Source: Marinobacter antarcticus (GTDB taxonomy: Bacteria > Pseudomonadota > Gammaproteobacteria > Pseudomonadales > Oleiphilaceae). From it: a stretch of DNA of 40,374 nucleotides. The notes beneath the pieces are model-generated. The model was not told where the DNA came from. It saw only the letters and a list, made by a program, of their open reading frames with translations, and did not search any database. A program made the translations under genes and the position numbers. The DNA lies in the NCBI RefSeq assembly GCF_011049865.1, contig NZ_DRGY01000103.1, forward strand, positions 1 through 40,374. The letters run 5' to 3'. This document shows, in pieces, positions 8,319 to 17,587 of this stretch. Positions within the stretch are counted from its first letter, which is position 1. Every line of letters starts with the position of its first letter.

Positions 8319-8705
8319 TTAACTCAGTACCATCACCGCTTCCATCTCTACCGGTACGCCCTTGGGCAAAGCTGAAACCTCTACAGCGGCCCGAGCCGGG
8401 TATGGCTCCGGAAAATACGTCGCCATGATTTCGTTAACCGCTGCAAAATTCGCCAAATCGGTTACGTAAATATTCACTTTAACAATATCCTTCAGCCCGC
8501 CGCCCGCAGCTTCACATACTGCTTTAAGATTTTCGAATACCTGACGGGTTTTGGCTGCGAAATCTCCAGCCACCACTTCCATGGTTGCCGGGTCCAGCGG
8601 AATCTGACCAGAAATATAGACCGTATCACCTGCCTTTACGGCCTGGGCGTATGGTCCAATTGCCTGAGGCGCGTTGTCAGTCTGTATTACGGATTTGTTG
8701 GTCAT
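8319..8705 (-). CDS. ridA: RidA family enamine/imine deaminase
   Basis: A 128-residue trimeric cytosolic enzyme that hydrolyses reactive 2-aminoacrylate and related imines made by PLP enzymes. The family signature is clear: [25 protein letters not shown] near the N-terminus, the catalytic arginine in YPARAAVEV, and the C-terminal [12 protein letters not shown]. The start was set at 8705, giving normal family length; an upstream in-frame extension to 8744 adds 13 residues with no similarity. It follows spoT on the same strand after an 80-bp gap and is probably in its operon, as I recall from Pseudomonas. Confidence 0.95.
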   Translation of the reverse strand: MTNKSVIQTDNAPQAIGPYAQAVKAGDTVYISGQIPLDPATMEVVAGDFAAKTRQVFENLKAVCEAAGGGLKDIVKVNIYVTDLANFAAVNEIMATYFPEPYPARAAVEVSALPKGVPVEMEAVMVLS

Positions 8706-8785
8706 GCCGTTTAATTTCCTCTCGTTTAAAACGCTAATCGTCACCTTTCGGCACAGGAGCTGTCAACCAAATGACCTCTGCAGGC

Positions 8786-10930
8786 TCAGTATTTCACCCG
8801 ATTGATCGACGTAACCGCCTTTATGTTCCGAACTCTGCGCATTACGCGGGCCAGATGTTTACGCCCATGCACTTTGACGACCAGGCTGACCGCACCGAAG
8901 CGGGCGTTCTGTTCATCCACGTTGATGCGCTCAATATTGCCATCGGCCATCGCGACGGCGTTGGCAATTTCCGCAATCACGCCACGCTGGCGTTCCAATT
9001 CGACGCGAAGCTCTACCGAGAACTCATCGGTAATGTCTTTGGCCCAGGTAAGATTGGTCAGGCGGGACCGACCCTCAAGAACGTCAGGCAGGCGGGAACA
9101 GGTGTCGGAATGGATCACCATGCCACTGCCAGAATCCATCACCCCGACAATCGGATCACCCGGAATCGGTTTGCAGCAGGTGGCAAAGTGCACGAGCATG
9201 CCTTCGGTGCCCTGTATAGTGACAGGGGCATCGTCACCGCCCTGAATATCCTTTGCAGCCACACCGGGCTCCGCGACTCCAGCACCGCTGACTAGCTGAC
9301 GCGCAACCAGATAAGCCATCCGGTTACCCAAGCCAATATCACTGACGAGATCATCAAAGCTGTTAACCTGATTATGATTAATAACGGCTTGTTTCTGGGC
9401 GTCATCAATATCGGATAACCGGGCACCAAACCCGTTAAGTGACTTTTTCAGCAGAGCACGCCCCAGATCGAGCGATTCCGCCAGTTTTTGACTCTTCAGA
9501 TTATGGCGAATACTGCTGCGCGCCTTGCCCGTGACCACAAAGCTTAGCCAGGCAGGTGTGGGACGTGCGCCGGGGGCTGTAATCACTTCGACGGTTTGGC
9601 CGCTCTGCAGAGGCTTACTGAGCGAACCCAGATTGCGGTTTATCCTGCAGGCCACGGTTGCATTGCCGATGTCTGTATGGATTGCGTAGGCAAAATCCAC
9701 CGGAGTGGCGCCCCTGGGCAACTCCATAATCTTGCCCTTGGGAGTGAAGACATAAATCTCGTCCGGGAAAAGATCTACCTTGACGTGCTCAATAAACTCA
9801 AGGGAATCATCCGCCCGCTCACGCATTTCCATGAGCCCTTTGACCCAGCGATCCACCCTCGTCTGGTTCGCGCTGGTTGCGCTGGTCGGCTCGTTCTTGT
9901 ACGTCCAGTGCGCTGCGATACCGTCATTGGCTATGTGCTCCATCTCCTCCGTGCGAATCTGGATTTCGATGTTCACATGCATGCCAAACAGGGTGGTGTG
10001 CAGTGACTGGTAACCGTTGGCCTTGGGCATCGCGATGTAGTCTTTGAACCTGCCGGGCATTGGCTTGTAAAGGCTGTGAACAGCGCCGAGGATTCGATAG
10101 CAGTCGTCTTCGTTATCCGTAATGATGCGAAAAGCGTACACATCCATGATTTCGTAGAAGGATTTCTGCTTGAGCTTCATCTTGTTGTAAATGCTGTTCA
10201 GATGTTTCTCACGCCCGAGTATCCGCCCCGGGAAGCCACGCTCTTCAAGCTTTTCCTGCAGACGGCCCCGAATATCTTCAATGATCTCTCGGTGACTGCC
10301 ACGCAGCTTGTCCACAGCCTTGGAAATGTAGCGGGAGCGCATTGGGTACAGGGACGAAAAACCCAGGTCTTCCAGTTCGGTGGAAATGGCGTGCATCCCG
10401 AGCCGATTGGCGATGGGGGCGTAGATATCAAGGGTTTCTGTGGCGATGCGTTGGCGTTTCTCGTAAGGCATGGGACCAAGAGTGCGCATGTTGTGCAGGC
10501 GGTCGGCCAGTTTGACCAGAATAACCCGGATATCCCTGGCCATGGCCAGCGTCATTTTCTGGAAGTTCTCTGCCTGGGCTTCCGCACGAGTGCGAAACTC
10601 TATCTGGGTCAACTTGCTGACGCCATCGACCAATTCGGCCACATCGTCGCCAAACTGTTCCGCAAGAGCATCTTTGGGAATACCCGTATCTTCAATGACA
10701 TCGTGGAGCATGGCGGCCATCAGACTCTGATGGTCAAGCTTCAGGCCCGCAAGAATGTGCGCAACGGCAAGTGGGTGAGTTATATAACGGTCGCCGCTTT
10801 TGCGCATCTGCCCTTCGTGGGCCTGTTCGGCATAATAGTAGGCCCTTCGCACTTGATTAATGCGATTTGTGTCCAGGTAGGTACTGAGCTCAATTGCCAG
10901 CCCGTCTACTGTAGCCTCAAGCGACACCAT
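8786..10930 (-). CDS. spoT: Bifunctional (p)ppGpp synthetase/hydrolase SpoT
   Basis: A 714-residue enzyme that makes and degrades the stringent-response alarmone. The hydrolase HD domain is intact (THP at 51-53, HDVIEDT from residue 76), so this is SpoT rather than RelA. The synthetase domain has REKHLNSIYNKM, GRFKDYIAMPKANGYQSLHT and EIQIRTEEM. A TGS domain (DEIYVFTPKGKIMELP) follows, then helical and zinc-finger-like regions (CCKPIPGDPI), and a C-terminal ACT domain that senses amino acid or fatty acid cues. The SD GGAGG is only one base before the ATG; the second codon is GTG at 10927, four bases from it, and may be the true start. A terminator and hairpin precede it (see findings). Confidence 0.97.
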   Translation of the reverse strand: MVSLEATVDGLAIELSTYLDTNRINQVRRAYYYAEQAHEGQMRKSGDRYITHPLAVAHILAGLKLDHQSLMAAMLHDVIEDTGIPKDALAEQFGDDVAELVDGVSKLTQIEFRTRAEAQAENFQKMTLAMARDIRVILVKLADRLHNMRTLGPMPYEKRQRIATETLDIYAPIANRLGMHAISTELEDLGFSSLYPMRSRYISKAVDKLRGSHREIIEDIRGRLQEKLEERGFPGRILGREKHLNSIYNKMKLKQKSFYEIMDVYAFRIITDNEDDCYRILGAVHSLYKPMPGRFKDYIAMPKANGYQSLHTTLFGMHVNIEIQIRTEEMEHIANDGIAAHWTYKNEPTSATSANQTRVDRWVKGLMEMRERADDSLEFIEHVKVDLFPDEIYVFTPKGKIMELPRGATPVDFAYAIHTDIGNATVACRINRNLGSLSKPLQSGQTVEVITAPGARPTPAWLSFVVTGKARSSIRHNLKSQKLAESLDLGRALLKKSLNGFGARLSDIDDAQKQAVINHNQVNSFDDLVSDIGLGNRMAYLVARQLVSGAGVAEPGVAAKDIQGGDDAPVTIQGTEGMLVHFATCCKPIPGDPIVGVMDSGSGMVIHSDTCSRLPDVLEGRSRLTNLTWAKDITDEFSVELRVELERQRGVIAEIANAVAMADGNIERINVDEQNARFGAVSLVVKVHGRKHLARVMRRVRNIKAVTSINRVKY

Positions 10931-10969
10931 GCCTCCGTCATTTCAATGTTTCACGGTTACCGGGAGGCA
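10930..10969 (-). promoter_or_regulatory. Hairpin masking the spoT ribosome binding site (candidate)
   Basis: In the minus-strand transcript, UGCCUCC (10969-10963) can pair with GGAGGCA (10936-10930), which is the spoT Shine-Dalgarno plus the first base of its ATG. The 7-bp stem would close a 26-nt loop holding a small CGG-UAA-CCG stem. Such an element could lower translation of spoT. Seen by eye only. Confidence 0.45.
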
Positions 10970-10973
10970 GAAA

Positions 10974-11003
10974 CAAAAAAAACCCGAATGCACGCATCCG
11001 GGT
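10974..11003 (-). terminator. Intrinsic terminator between rpoZ and spoT
   Basis: On the minus strand ACCCGGATGC and GCATTCGGGT (plus strand 10994-11003 and 10982-10991) form a 10-bp stem with one G-T pair, followed by eight T. The minimum loop is GT, so the top two pairs probably open. It lies after rpoZ and before spoT, which splits the expected gmk-rpoZ-spoT operon. Confidence 0.8.
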
Positions 11004-11108
11004 CCTTTTCCGTCTTTCCAGCAACAATCCAGAGATATACTATAAAACTGCTGAGACAGTTTTCAATGCTTTCCTTTGCCGGGCGGGCCAACTATGCCCG
11101 CATCAACT

Positions 11109-11321
11109 CTAATCTTCTTCGATTTCGGTCAGCAGATCGCGGCTAACCAAACCTGCAGCAATTTCGCGCAGGGCGATTACGGTAGGCTTGTCGTTTTCTT
11201 CCGCAACCATCGGCTCGGCGCCTTTGGTAGCAAGCTGACGGGAACGCTTGGTCGCCAGCATCACCAGCTGGAATCGGTTATCAACGTGTTCCAGGCAATC
11301 TTCAACGGTAACTCGTGCCAT
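11109..11321 (-). CDS. rpoZ: RNA polymerase omega subunit RpoZ
   Basis: A 70-residue subunit that helps fold beta-prime and assemble RNA polymerase, and forms part of a ppGpp binding site. [20 protein letters not shown] and LATKRSRQL are the conserved N-terminal motif and [13 protein letters not shown] the second. The start at 11321 has GGGGA five bases upstream; the in-frame extension to 11399 is not conserved. It is shorter than the E. coli (91) and Pseudomonas (about 88) proteins because the acidic C-terminal tail ends early at EIEED; that tail is variable. It follows gmk in the same direction. Confidence 0.96.
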   Translation of the reverse strand: MARVTVEDCLEHVDNRFQLVMLATKRSRQLATKGAEPMVAEENDKPTVIALREIAAGLVSRDLLTEIEED

Positions 11322-11408
11322 AACTTCCCCGACGATATAAAATGACTGATTTAGAGAACCGCATATTCTACTGCCGGCCGCACAATTTGTATACACCAAA
11401 AGCGCGAA

Positions 11409-12118
<710 letters not shown>

Positions 12119-12247
12119 CGGTGTTTGATCAAACTGCGCATCCCGGATGCCCCCGACAACTGTTAACATCAACGCCACAGCAGAAAAAGCGCTCACGCAC
12201 TTGCGAACCGATCTGCTTGCCATCAAACCCGGAGATGCTGGCCCGTA

Positions 12248-13066
12248 ATGCGCAAAAAATTCGACATCACAACAACGCAGCCCGAAACCGCCATTGAAGC
12301 CCTGAGCCAGGCATCAGGGCTTTCGCGCGAGTGCATCAAAGATGCGATGAACAAAGGCGCATGCTGGTGGACGCTCAAAGGTAAGCAGGTAAGGCTTCGG
12401 CGCGCAACCCAAGGGCTCAGAGCAGGTACAAGGCTGCAGCTTTATCACGACAAGAACGTACTGGCGCGAAAGCCGGAAGCGGCAACGCTGGTTGCCGACA
12501 ACGGCCGTTACAGCGTCTGGCACAAACCCCACGGTATGCTGGCGCAAGGCTCGCAGTGGGGAGATCATTGCAGCCTGCTGCGGTGGGCCGAACTTGAGCT
12601 CAAGCGCCCTTGCTTTCTGATCCACCGGCTGGACGCCGATGCCGCCGGCCTGATGCTCATCGCCCACGATTCGAAAGCCGCCGGCGCGCTCTCTCAATGC
12701 TTTGCGGGTCGCACCATAACCAAACACTACCTTGCCAGAGTAACCGGCACTCTCAATACTCGAGACCAGCTCATAGACGCCCCGATTGACGGCAAAACCG
12801 CCATTAGCAGAGTCACTACGCTGAGCATGGACGAATCCGGCCCAACCAGCCTTCTGCAGGTCACCATTGAAACTGGCCGAAAGCACCAAATTCGCAAGCA
12901 TCTGGAGAGCCTGGGGCACCCCATTATCAGCGACCGCTTATATGGCAAACCGGCCAAGGTTCCCTTGCAGCTCCTGGCGTTCAGTCTTGAGTTTGACTGT
13001 CCCTTGAGCCGCCGCCGGGTAAAGCTGGAACTACCCGAACCACTGAACAGACTGGAACCGGCATAA
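12248..13066 (+). CDS. RluA-family RNA pseudouridine synthase
   Basis: A 272-residue enzyme that isomerises uridine to pseudouridine in rRNA or tRNA. A short S4-like N-terminus (residues about 15-65) is followed by the catalytic domain. The catalytic aspartate is Asp129 in LIHRLDADAAG, where the family usually has HRLDxxTSG, so Thr-Ser is replaced by Ala-Ala. VETGR-type motif TIETGRKHQIRKHLESLGHPI and the ISDRLYG segment are present. Which RNA position it modifies cannot be told. It is divergent from gmk and convergent with yicC, with only 15 bp between the stops. Confidence 0.9.
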   Translation: MRKKFDITTTQPETAIEALSQASGLSRECIKDAMNKGACWWTLKGKQVRLRRATQGLRAGTRLQLYHDKNVLARKPEAATLVADNGRYSVWHKPHGMLAQGSQWGDHCSLLRWAELELKRPCFLIHRLDADAAGLMLIAHDSKAAGALSQCFAGRTITKHYLARVTGTLNTRDQLIDAPIDGKTAISRVTTLSMDESGPTSLLQVTIETGRKHQIRKHLESLGHPIISDRLYGKPAKVPLQLLAFSLEFDCPLSRRRVKLELPEPLNRLEPA

Positions 13067-13081
13067 ACGGGCAGCGCCCAA

Positions 13082-13948
13082 TCACTCTATGTTCTGCACC
13101 TGCTCCCGAACCTGCTCAATCAACACTTTCAAATCGACCGCGGCCCGGGTAACCCCCGCATCAATGCTCTTGCTGCTCAGGGTGTTTGCCTCTCGATTCA
13201 GCTCCTGCATCAGAAAATCCAGCCGTCGCCCGATCGCTTCGTCACGCTTGAGCGTGTCCGTCACTTCGCTGATATGCGCATCAAGCCGGTCCAACTCTTC
13301 CGCCACATCACTTTTTTGCGCCAGCATGACCATTTCCTGAGTAATGCGCTCGGGGTCTAACTCTACTTTCGCTTTTTGGAAGCGCTCGCGAAGGTGCTCT
13401 TCCTGCGCTTTCAGCAGCTCGGGCATGCCGCCACGAACGGTCGCAACCAACGCTTTCATTTGAGTGAGGCGCTCTTCAAACAATGGCCGCAAGCGTTCAC
13501 CTTCACGCTCGCGCACAACGGTCAACTCTTCAACCGTTTGCCGGAACAGGTCCAGGGCCGCCTCTCGAGCTGAGCTAAAGTCCTGCTCCGGTGCCGACAA
13601 CACGCCGGGCCAACGCAAAATATCCAGCGCGTTAACATGCGCCGGGTTATCCAATATGCGGTTAATCTGGTTTGCTGCTTCGTTGATCGCCTGCGCGACA
13701 TCCTCGTTAATCTCAAAACCCGGAACACTTGCCTCCCCTGCTTGCAGGCGGATTGACACATCCACCTTGCCCCGGTTCAGTTGCTTTCTCAGCTCTTCCC
13801 GAAACGGATTTTCAAGCTCACGCAGGGCTTCCGGCAGCCGAAAAGAAGGTTCCAGATATCGGTGATTAACGGTGCGAATCTCACAGGTCAGCGTGCCCTG
13901 GCTGTCCTGAACGTCCTTCCGGGCAAATGCAGTCATACTTTTGATCAT
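13082..13948 (-). CDS. yicC: YicC/YloC family endoribonuclease
   Basis: A 288-residue protein with the YicC N-terminal signature (MIKSMTAFARKD, then EIRTVNHRYLE) and the C-terminal DUF1732 signature (DEAIGRRLDFLMQELNREANTLSSKS). In E. coli YicC is an endoribonuclease linked to turnover of small RNAs. Length matches the family (about 287). It is divergent from rph across a 240-bp region, a pairing I recall from Pseudomonas and E. coli, and fits an RNA-processing neighbourhood. Confidence 0.95.
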   Translation of the reverse strand: MIKSMTAFARKDVQDSQGTLTCEIRTVNHRYLEPSFRLPEALRELENPFREELRKQLNRGKVDVSIRLQAGEASVPGFEINEDVAQAINEAANQINRILDNPAHVNALDILRWPGVLSAPEQDFSSAREAALDLFRQTVEELTVVREREGERLRPLFEERLTQMKALVATVRGGMPELLKAQEEHLRERFQKAKVELDPERITQEMVMLAQKSDVAEELDRLDAHISEVTDTLKRDEAIGRRLDFLMQELNREANTLSSKSIDAGVTRAAVDLKVLIEQVREQVQNIE

Positions 13949-14085
13949 GGCGGCTCCGGCTTGGTCAGTGATCGTGGTCGTAGATTATAGTACCTGAGTC
14001 TAACAGGCCGCGATCATCCCCGGCGAACGACGCCTGAGACAGCTCAATTTGCCTGGCACCGGCACCCCGGTAACCGGCCCCGACG

Positions 14086-14094
14086 TGTTATACT
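14086..14094 (+). promoter_or_regulatory. rph: Candidate extended -10 promoter of rph
   Basis: TGTTATACT (an extended -10, TGn plus TATACT) is followed by a GC-rich discriminator. The start would be near 14101, giving a leader of about 88 nt before rph. No -35 match is needed for extended -10 promoters, and none is seen. Confidence 0.45.
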
Positions 14095-14188
14095 CCGCGG
14101 CTTCCCAACGCCAATCCGACCGGGGCCAGGTTCCCGGACACTTATTTCAAATAACTTTTTCAAATACCTTTAAATACTAGGAAACACT

Positions 14189-14905
14189 ATGCGTCCAAGC
14201 GGCAGAACGCCCGAGCAGCCCAGAGATATTCGCCTTACCCGGAACTACACCTGCCACGCCGAAGGCTCGGTACTAGTGGAGTTTGGCAACACCAAAGTCA
14301 TCTGCACCGCATCAGTGGAAAACAAAGTTCCGCCGTTCCTGCGTGGCCAGGGCAAAGGCTGGATCACTGCGGAATACGGCATGTTGCCGCGCTCAACTGG
14401 CAGCCGCATGGGCCGCGAAGCAGCCCGTGGCAAACAGGGCGGCCGCACCGTCGAAATTCAGCGCCTGATCGGCCGCTCTCTGCGCGCAGCCGTTGATATG
14501 GAAGCACTGGGCGAGCACACCATCACCATAGATTGCGACGTCATCCAGGCCGACGGCGGCACCCGCACCGCAGCCATCACCGGCGGCTGCGTGGCGTTGG
14601 TCGATGCGTTAAACCATCTGGTTGAAACAAAGCGTCTGAAGAAGTCACCGTTGAAACAAATGGTCGCGGCGCTCTCGGTCGGCATTTACAAAGGCACACC
14701 GGTTATTGACCTGGACTACCCGGAAGATTCCGACGCCGAAACCGACATGAACGTCATCATGACGGACCAGGGCGGCTTCATCGAAATTCAGGGTACTGCA
14801 GAAGGTGCGCCGTTTGTTCAGGAAGAACTGGACAGCATGCTGGTGCTTGCCAAGCAGGGCATTGAGACGTTATTTGTACTGCAAAAAGAAGCGCTGGAAG
14901 GCTAA
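14189..14905 (+). CDS. rph: Ribonuclease PH
   Basis: A 238-residue phosphorolytic 3'-5' exoribonuclease that trims tRNA precursors and acts in rRNA turnover, forming a hexameric ring. The sequence is typical end to end: [20 protein letters not shown], the phosphate-binding region [10 protein letters not shown], and QGTAEGAPF near the C-terminus. AGGA lies 7 bases before the ATG. It is convergent with the Crc-like gene. A 7-bp hairpin at 14930-14947 lies between them but has no T run. Confidence 0.97.
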   Translation: MRPSGRTPEQPRDIRLTRNYTCHAEGSVLVEFGNTKVICTASVENKVPPFLRGQGKGWITAEYGMLPRSTGSRMGREAARGKQGGRTVEIQRLIGRSLRAAVDMEALGEHTITIDCDVIQADGGTRTAAITGGCVALVDALNHLVETKRLKKSPLKQMVAALSVGIYKGTPVIDLDYPEDSDAETDMNVIMTDQGGFIEIQGTAEGAPFVQEELDSMLVLAKQGIETLFVLQKEALEG

Positions 14906-14970
14906 AGAAGACAACGCAGAAGCCTGGGTGTCGGCATCACTGCCGACTCTCCCACAAAACTCAGGCCAGC

Positions 14971-15777
14971 TTAAAAACCAATCTCAATATCGTAATCCAT
15001 AATCACAGGCGCGTGGTCCGAAAAGCGAGTAGTGCTGTCAATCCAGCCATCCTGAATGGTTTTGCGAATACCCGGCGTCATCAGCTGGTAATCCACCCGA
15101 ATGCCCGCATTTTTCCGTGAACCCTCAACCTGCTCGGGCCACCAGGTAAACTGATTGCTTTGCTTGTTGATATCGCGAAAAACATCGATACAGCCCATTT
15201 CGTCAAGGAGCCGATCAAGCCAGGCGCGCTCGTGGGGCAGAAACCCGGAAAAATCCAACTTGTGGTACAGGGGGCTGGCATCTGTGACATGGTGCGCCGT
15301 CTGCAGATTCGCGCCAAAAATAAATTGGCGGCGCTTTCGCAGTGTTTTTTGCATGTGCAGACCAAACGCGTCCATAAAGTCGTCTTTATGGTCGAGCACG
15401 GTCAGATCATCTTCACTGATCAACTCATCTTCACGGCCGAGCGCGCAGGGGGCCAGAACACAGGCAACAGAAACCTTGTCAAAGTCCGCCTGGATAAAGC
15501 GCCCTTCGCGATCGGCTTGCTCATTGGCAAAACCGTACATAATGGCCTTGGGAAAGTGCCGGGTGTATATGCCCACGCCACCGTCCTCATTGTTTTCGCC
15601 ATCAATGAAGTACGCCTCATACCCTTGCGGGATCAGGTTCTGGTCTTCAATTTCATAGGCGCGCATGCGGTGATCCTGAACACAGACAACGTCCGCATCC
15701 TGCTCGGCCAGCCAGTCAAAAAAACCTTTATCAACGGCCTGGGCAAGACCATTGACGCTGATTGATACTACCCGCAT
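14971..15777 (-). CDS. crc: Crc-like protein (degenerate exonuclease III fold)
   Basis: A 268-residue protein of the endonuclease/exonuclease/phosphatase fold, placed between rph and pyrE exactly as crc is in Pseudomonas. [31 protein letters not shown] and the DYQLMTPG segment resemble Crc. Against exonuclease III several catalytic residues are changed: the QET glutamate is Asp35, and the GDxN pair becomes Gly155-Ala156-Asn157-Leu158, losing both the Asp and the Asn. SDHAP at 253-257 keeps the terminal Asp-His. It is therefore unlikely to be an active nuclease. In Pseudomonas, Crc works with Hfq to repress translation in carbon catabolite control. Automated annotation may call it exodeoxyribonuclease III. 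Confidence 0.8.
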   Translation of the reverse strand: MRVVSISVNGLAQAVDKGFFDWLAEQDADVVCVQDHRMRAYEIEDQNLIPQGYEAYFIDGENNEDGGVGIYTRHFPKAIMYGFANEQADREGRFIQADFDKVSVACVLAPCALGREDELISEDDLTVLDHKDDFMDAFGLHMQKTLRKRRQFIFGANLQTAHHVTDASPLYHKLDFSGFLPHERAWLDRLLDEMGCIDVFRDINKQSNQFTWWPEQVEGSRKNAGIRVDYQLMTPGIRKTIQDGWIDSTTRFSDHAPVIMDYDIEIGF

Positions 15778-15858
15778 ACGTGTTCCCTGATTCGGTTTGT
15801 GTGTATGATACCGTTTTTACGCGTTATTAACAGATTCACACCCGCCAGAAGCCTTGCC

Positions 15859-16497
15859 ATGCACGACTATCAGCAACATTTTATTGAATTTGCCATCCGC
15901 CGTAACGTACTTCGTTTTGGTGATTTTACCCTCAAGTCCGGTCGCACCAGCCCATACTTTTTCAATGCAGGGCTATTTAACACCGGGAGTGACCTGCTGC
16001 AGCTCAGCAAAGCCTACGCTGAGGCCATCGACCGCAGCGGCCTGAATTATGACATCATTTTCGGCCCTGCCTATAAGGGCATTCCGTTGGCAACAGTGAC
16101 CGCCATGGCATTGGCCAATGAGGGCAACAGCAAGCCGTTTGCCTTTAACCGTAAAGAAAAAAAGGATCACGGTGAGGGCGGTCATATCGTTGGCGCACCG
16201 TTGCAGGGTAAAGTGCTAATCGTTGACGATGTGATCACAGCCGGCACCGCCATACGGGAATCCATCGACCTGATCCGCGAGTCTGGCGCGGAACCTGCTG
16301 GCGTGTTGATCGCCCTGGATCGGCAGGAGCGAGGAAACGGCGAACTCTCCGCCATACAAGAGGTAGAGAATGAGTTCAGCATTCCGGTGGTCAGCATCAT
16401 TCGTCTGGAACAGATTCTGGACTATCTTGAGACCAATCCGGATTTTTCTGGCCACGCCTCGAAGGTGGCCCGCTACCGGGAACTTTACGGAGTCTGA
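15859..16497 (+). CDS. pyrE: Orotate phosphoribosyltransferase
   Basis: A 212-residue enzyme of pyrimidine synthesis that joins orotate to PRPP to give OMP. The PRPP-binding motif [13 protein letters not shown] is intact, as are the N-terminal [20 protein letters not shown] and the [13 protein letters not shown] catalytic loop. The start at 15859 (MHDYQQHF) gives the standard length (E. coli 213); the in-frame extension to 15799 is not conserved. It is divergent from the Crc-like gene, with the DUF4124 gene following three bases after its stop, so the two are probably one transcript. Confidence 0.97.
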   Translation: MHDYQQHFIEFAIRRNVLRFGDFTLKSGRTSPYFFNAGLFNTGSDLLQLSKAYAEAIDRSGLNYDIIFGPAYKGIPLATVTAMALANEGNSKPFAFNRKEKKDHGEGGHIVGAPLQGKVLIVDDVITAGTAIRESIDLIRESGAEPAGVLIALDRQERGNGELSAIQEVENEFSIPVVSIIRLEQILDYLETNPDFSGHASKVARYRELYGV

Positions 16498-16500
16498 CTG

Positions 16501-17154
16501 ATGCACAAACGCCTGACCGCATTTTCTGCCACCGCCTCGGCACTGCTGCTAACGCTTGGTTTCGCAACCCATGCAGCAGCGGGCATGTACCGTTACACGG
16601 ACGAAGCCGGCCAGGTTGTGATCAGCAACACCATTCCCCAGCCAGCCACAAAACGCGGCTACGACATTCTCAATTCAAGTGGTCGCGTAGTGGAAATTAT
16701 CCCGCCGGCGCCAACGGAAGATGAAATTGCGGCTCGCGAAGCAGAAAAACAGCACCAGGCGGAACTCGCCGTTCAGCGCGGCAAAGACGCTCAATTGCTG
16801 AAACGCTTCAGCCATCCAGACCAGGCCATCAGAGCCATGCATCGCAAACTGGATGAGCTACGCGGTTTGATTCAGCTAAAACGGGGCAATATTTCGGTCA
16901 TCTCAAGCCAGCTCGACAACGAACAGAGCCGGGCTGCTGATATGGAACGCACGGGCCAGAAAATACCAGACGCAACCCTCGACAAAATCCATCGCCTTGA
17001 ATCCCAGATCCGGGATATTGAAAAAGAAATTGCTTGGCAAACTCAGGAAATCAATTCCCTGAAACAGGAGTTTGAGGTTGATATAGAAAGGCTTGAACAA
17101 GTGACCGGCAAAACTCGTACGCTATCACTAGAGAAAGCCAACACTGACGATTAG
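16501..17154 (+). CDS. DUF4124 domain exported protein
   Basis: A 217-residue protein with an N-terminal signal peptide (cleavage probably after ATHAAA, about residue 27). Directly after it comes the DUF4124 motif GMYRYTDEAGQVVISNTIP, a small beta fold common in gammaproteobacterial periplasmic proteins. Residues about 110-205 are a long charged helix, likely a coiled coil. The function is unknown. It follows pyrE by 3 bp and converges on the DUF2782 gene with 7 bp between stops. Confidence 0.85.
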   Translation: MHKRLTAFSATASALLLTLGFATHAAAGMYRYTDEAGQVVISNTIPQPATKRGYDILNSSGRVVEIIPPAPTEDEIAAREAEKQHQAELAVQRGKDAQLLKRFSHPDQAIRAMHRKLDELRGLIQLKRGNISVISSQLDNEQSRAADMERTGQKIPDATLDKIHRLESQIRDIEKEIAWQTQEINSLKQEFEVDIERLEQVTGKTRTLSLEKANTDD

Positions 17155-17161
17155 CAGGCGC

Positions 17162-17500
17162 TTACCAGCGAAACAGAACCCAGCTCGGAATCAGCATTCC
17201 GGAATCCGCTTCGCGGATCCAGCCACCGCCGTCGGCGGGCACCAGGTAATAGGTGCTGCCGACTTCCGGCACGACCTTTATCTCCATAAGCTGCCCGTTT
17301 ACCCGGTACTCGTAGAACACCTCACCATCGCCAGGCCGAATAACAATCTGCGGGCCGTCAGTGGATGACTGATAGTCCGAAATCACGACCGGTTCTTTGG
17401 GCGTTTCTACACGGATCTTATCCAGAGCACCGCTTTCCTGTGCCAACGCAGATCCAAAGCTGCACACAAGTAGAACGGCGGAACAGGCGATTCGTTTCAT
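17162..17500 (-). CDS. DUF2782 exported protein
   Basis: A 112-residue protein with a signal peptide (MKRIACSAVLLVCSFGSALA) and a mature DUF2782 domain: a proline-rich linker, then DGEVFYEYRVNGQLMEIKVVPEVG, YYLVPADGGG and a C-terminal IPSWVLFRW. The family has no assigned function and, as I recall, sits beside polA in Pseudomonas too. The start at 17500 was chosen because it begins the signal peptide; an in-frame extension to 17557 would place 19 extra residues before it. It is divergent from polA. Confidence 0.88.
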   Translation of the reverse strand: MKRIACSAVLLVCSFGSALAQESGALDKIRVETPKEPVVISDYQSSTDGPQIVIRPGDGEVFYEYRVNGQLMEIKVVPEVGSTYYLVPADGGGWIREADSGMLIPSWVLFRW

Positions 17501-17587
17501 TTTCGTGATACTCTTTTGTCCATCGAATTGAGTACAGAGTTGCACAAGCCAACCCACGCTTCAATCAGAATCCGGATCCGTTTTGAC

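Noticed and set aside
10076..11146. Plus-strand ORF of 356 codons opposite spoT
   Set aside because: It is antisense to conserved SpoT codons and runs through the rpoZ-spoT terminator; no protein family features are visible.
12123..12132. TTTGATCAAA as an FNR box near gmk
   Set aside because: FNR sites need TTGAT-N4-ATCAA; this is a short palindrome without the central four bases.
14930..14947. GTCGGCA-TCAC-TGCCGAC hairpin as a terminator for rph
   Set aside because: The 7-bp stem has no following T run on either strand, so it was not annotated as an intrinsic terminator.
15160..15765. Two overlapping plus-strand ORFs opposite the Crc-like gene
   Set aside because: Both are shadows of the conserved minus-strand gene.
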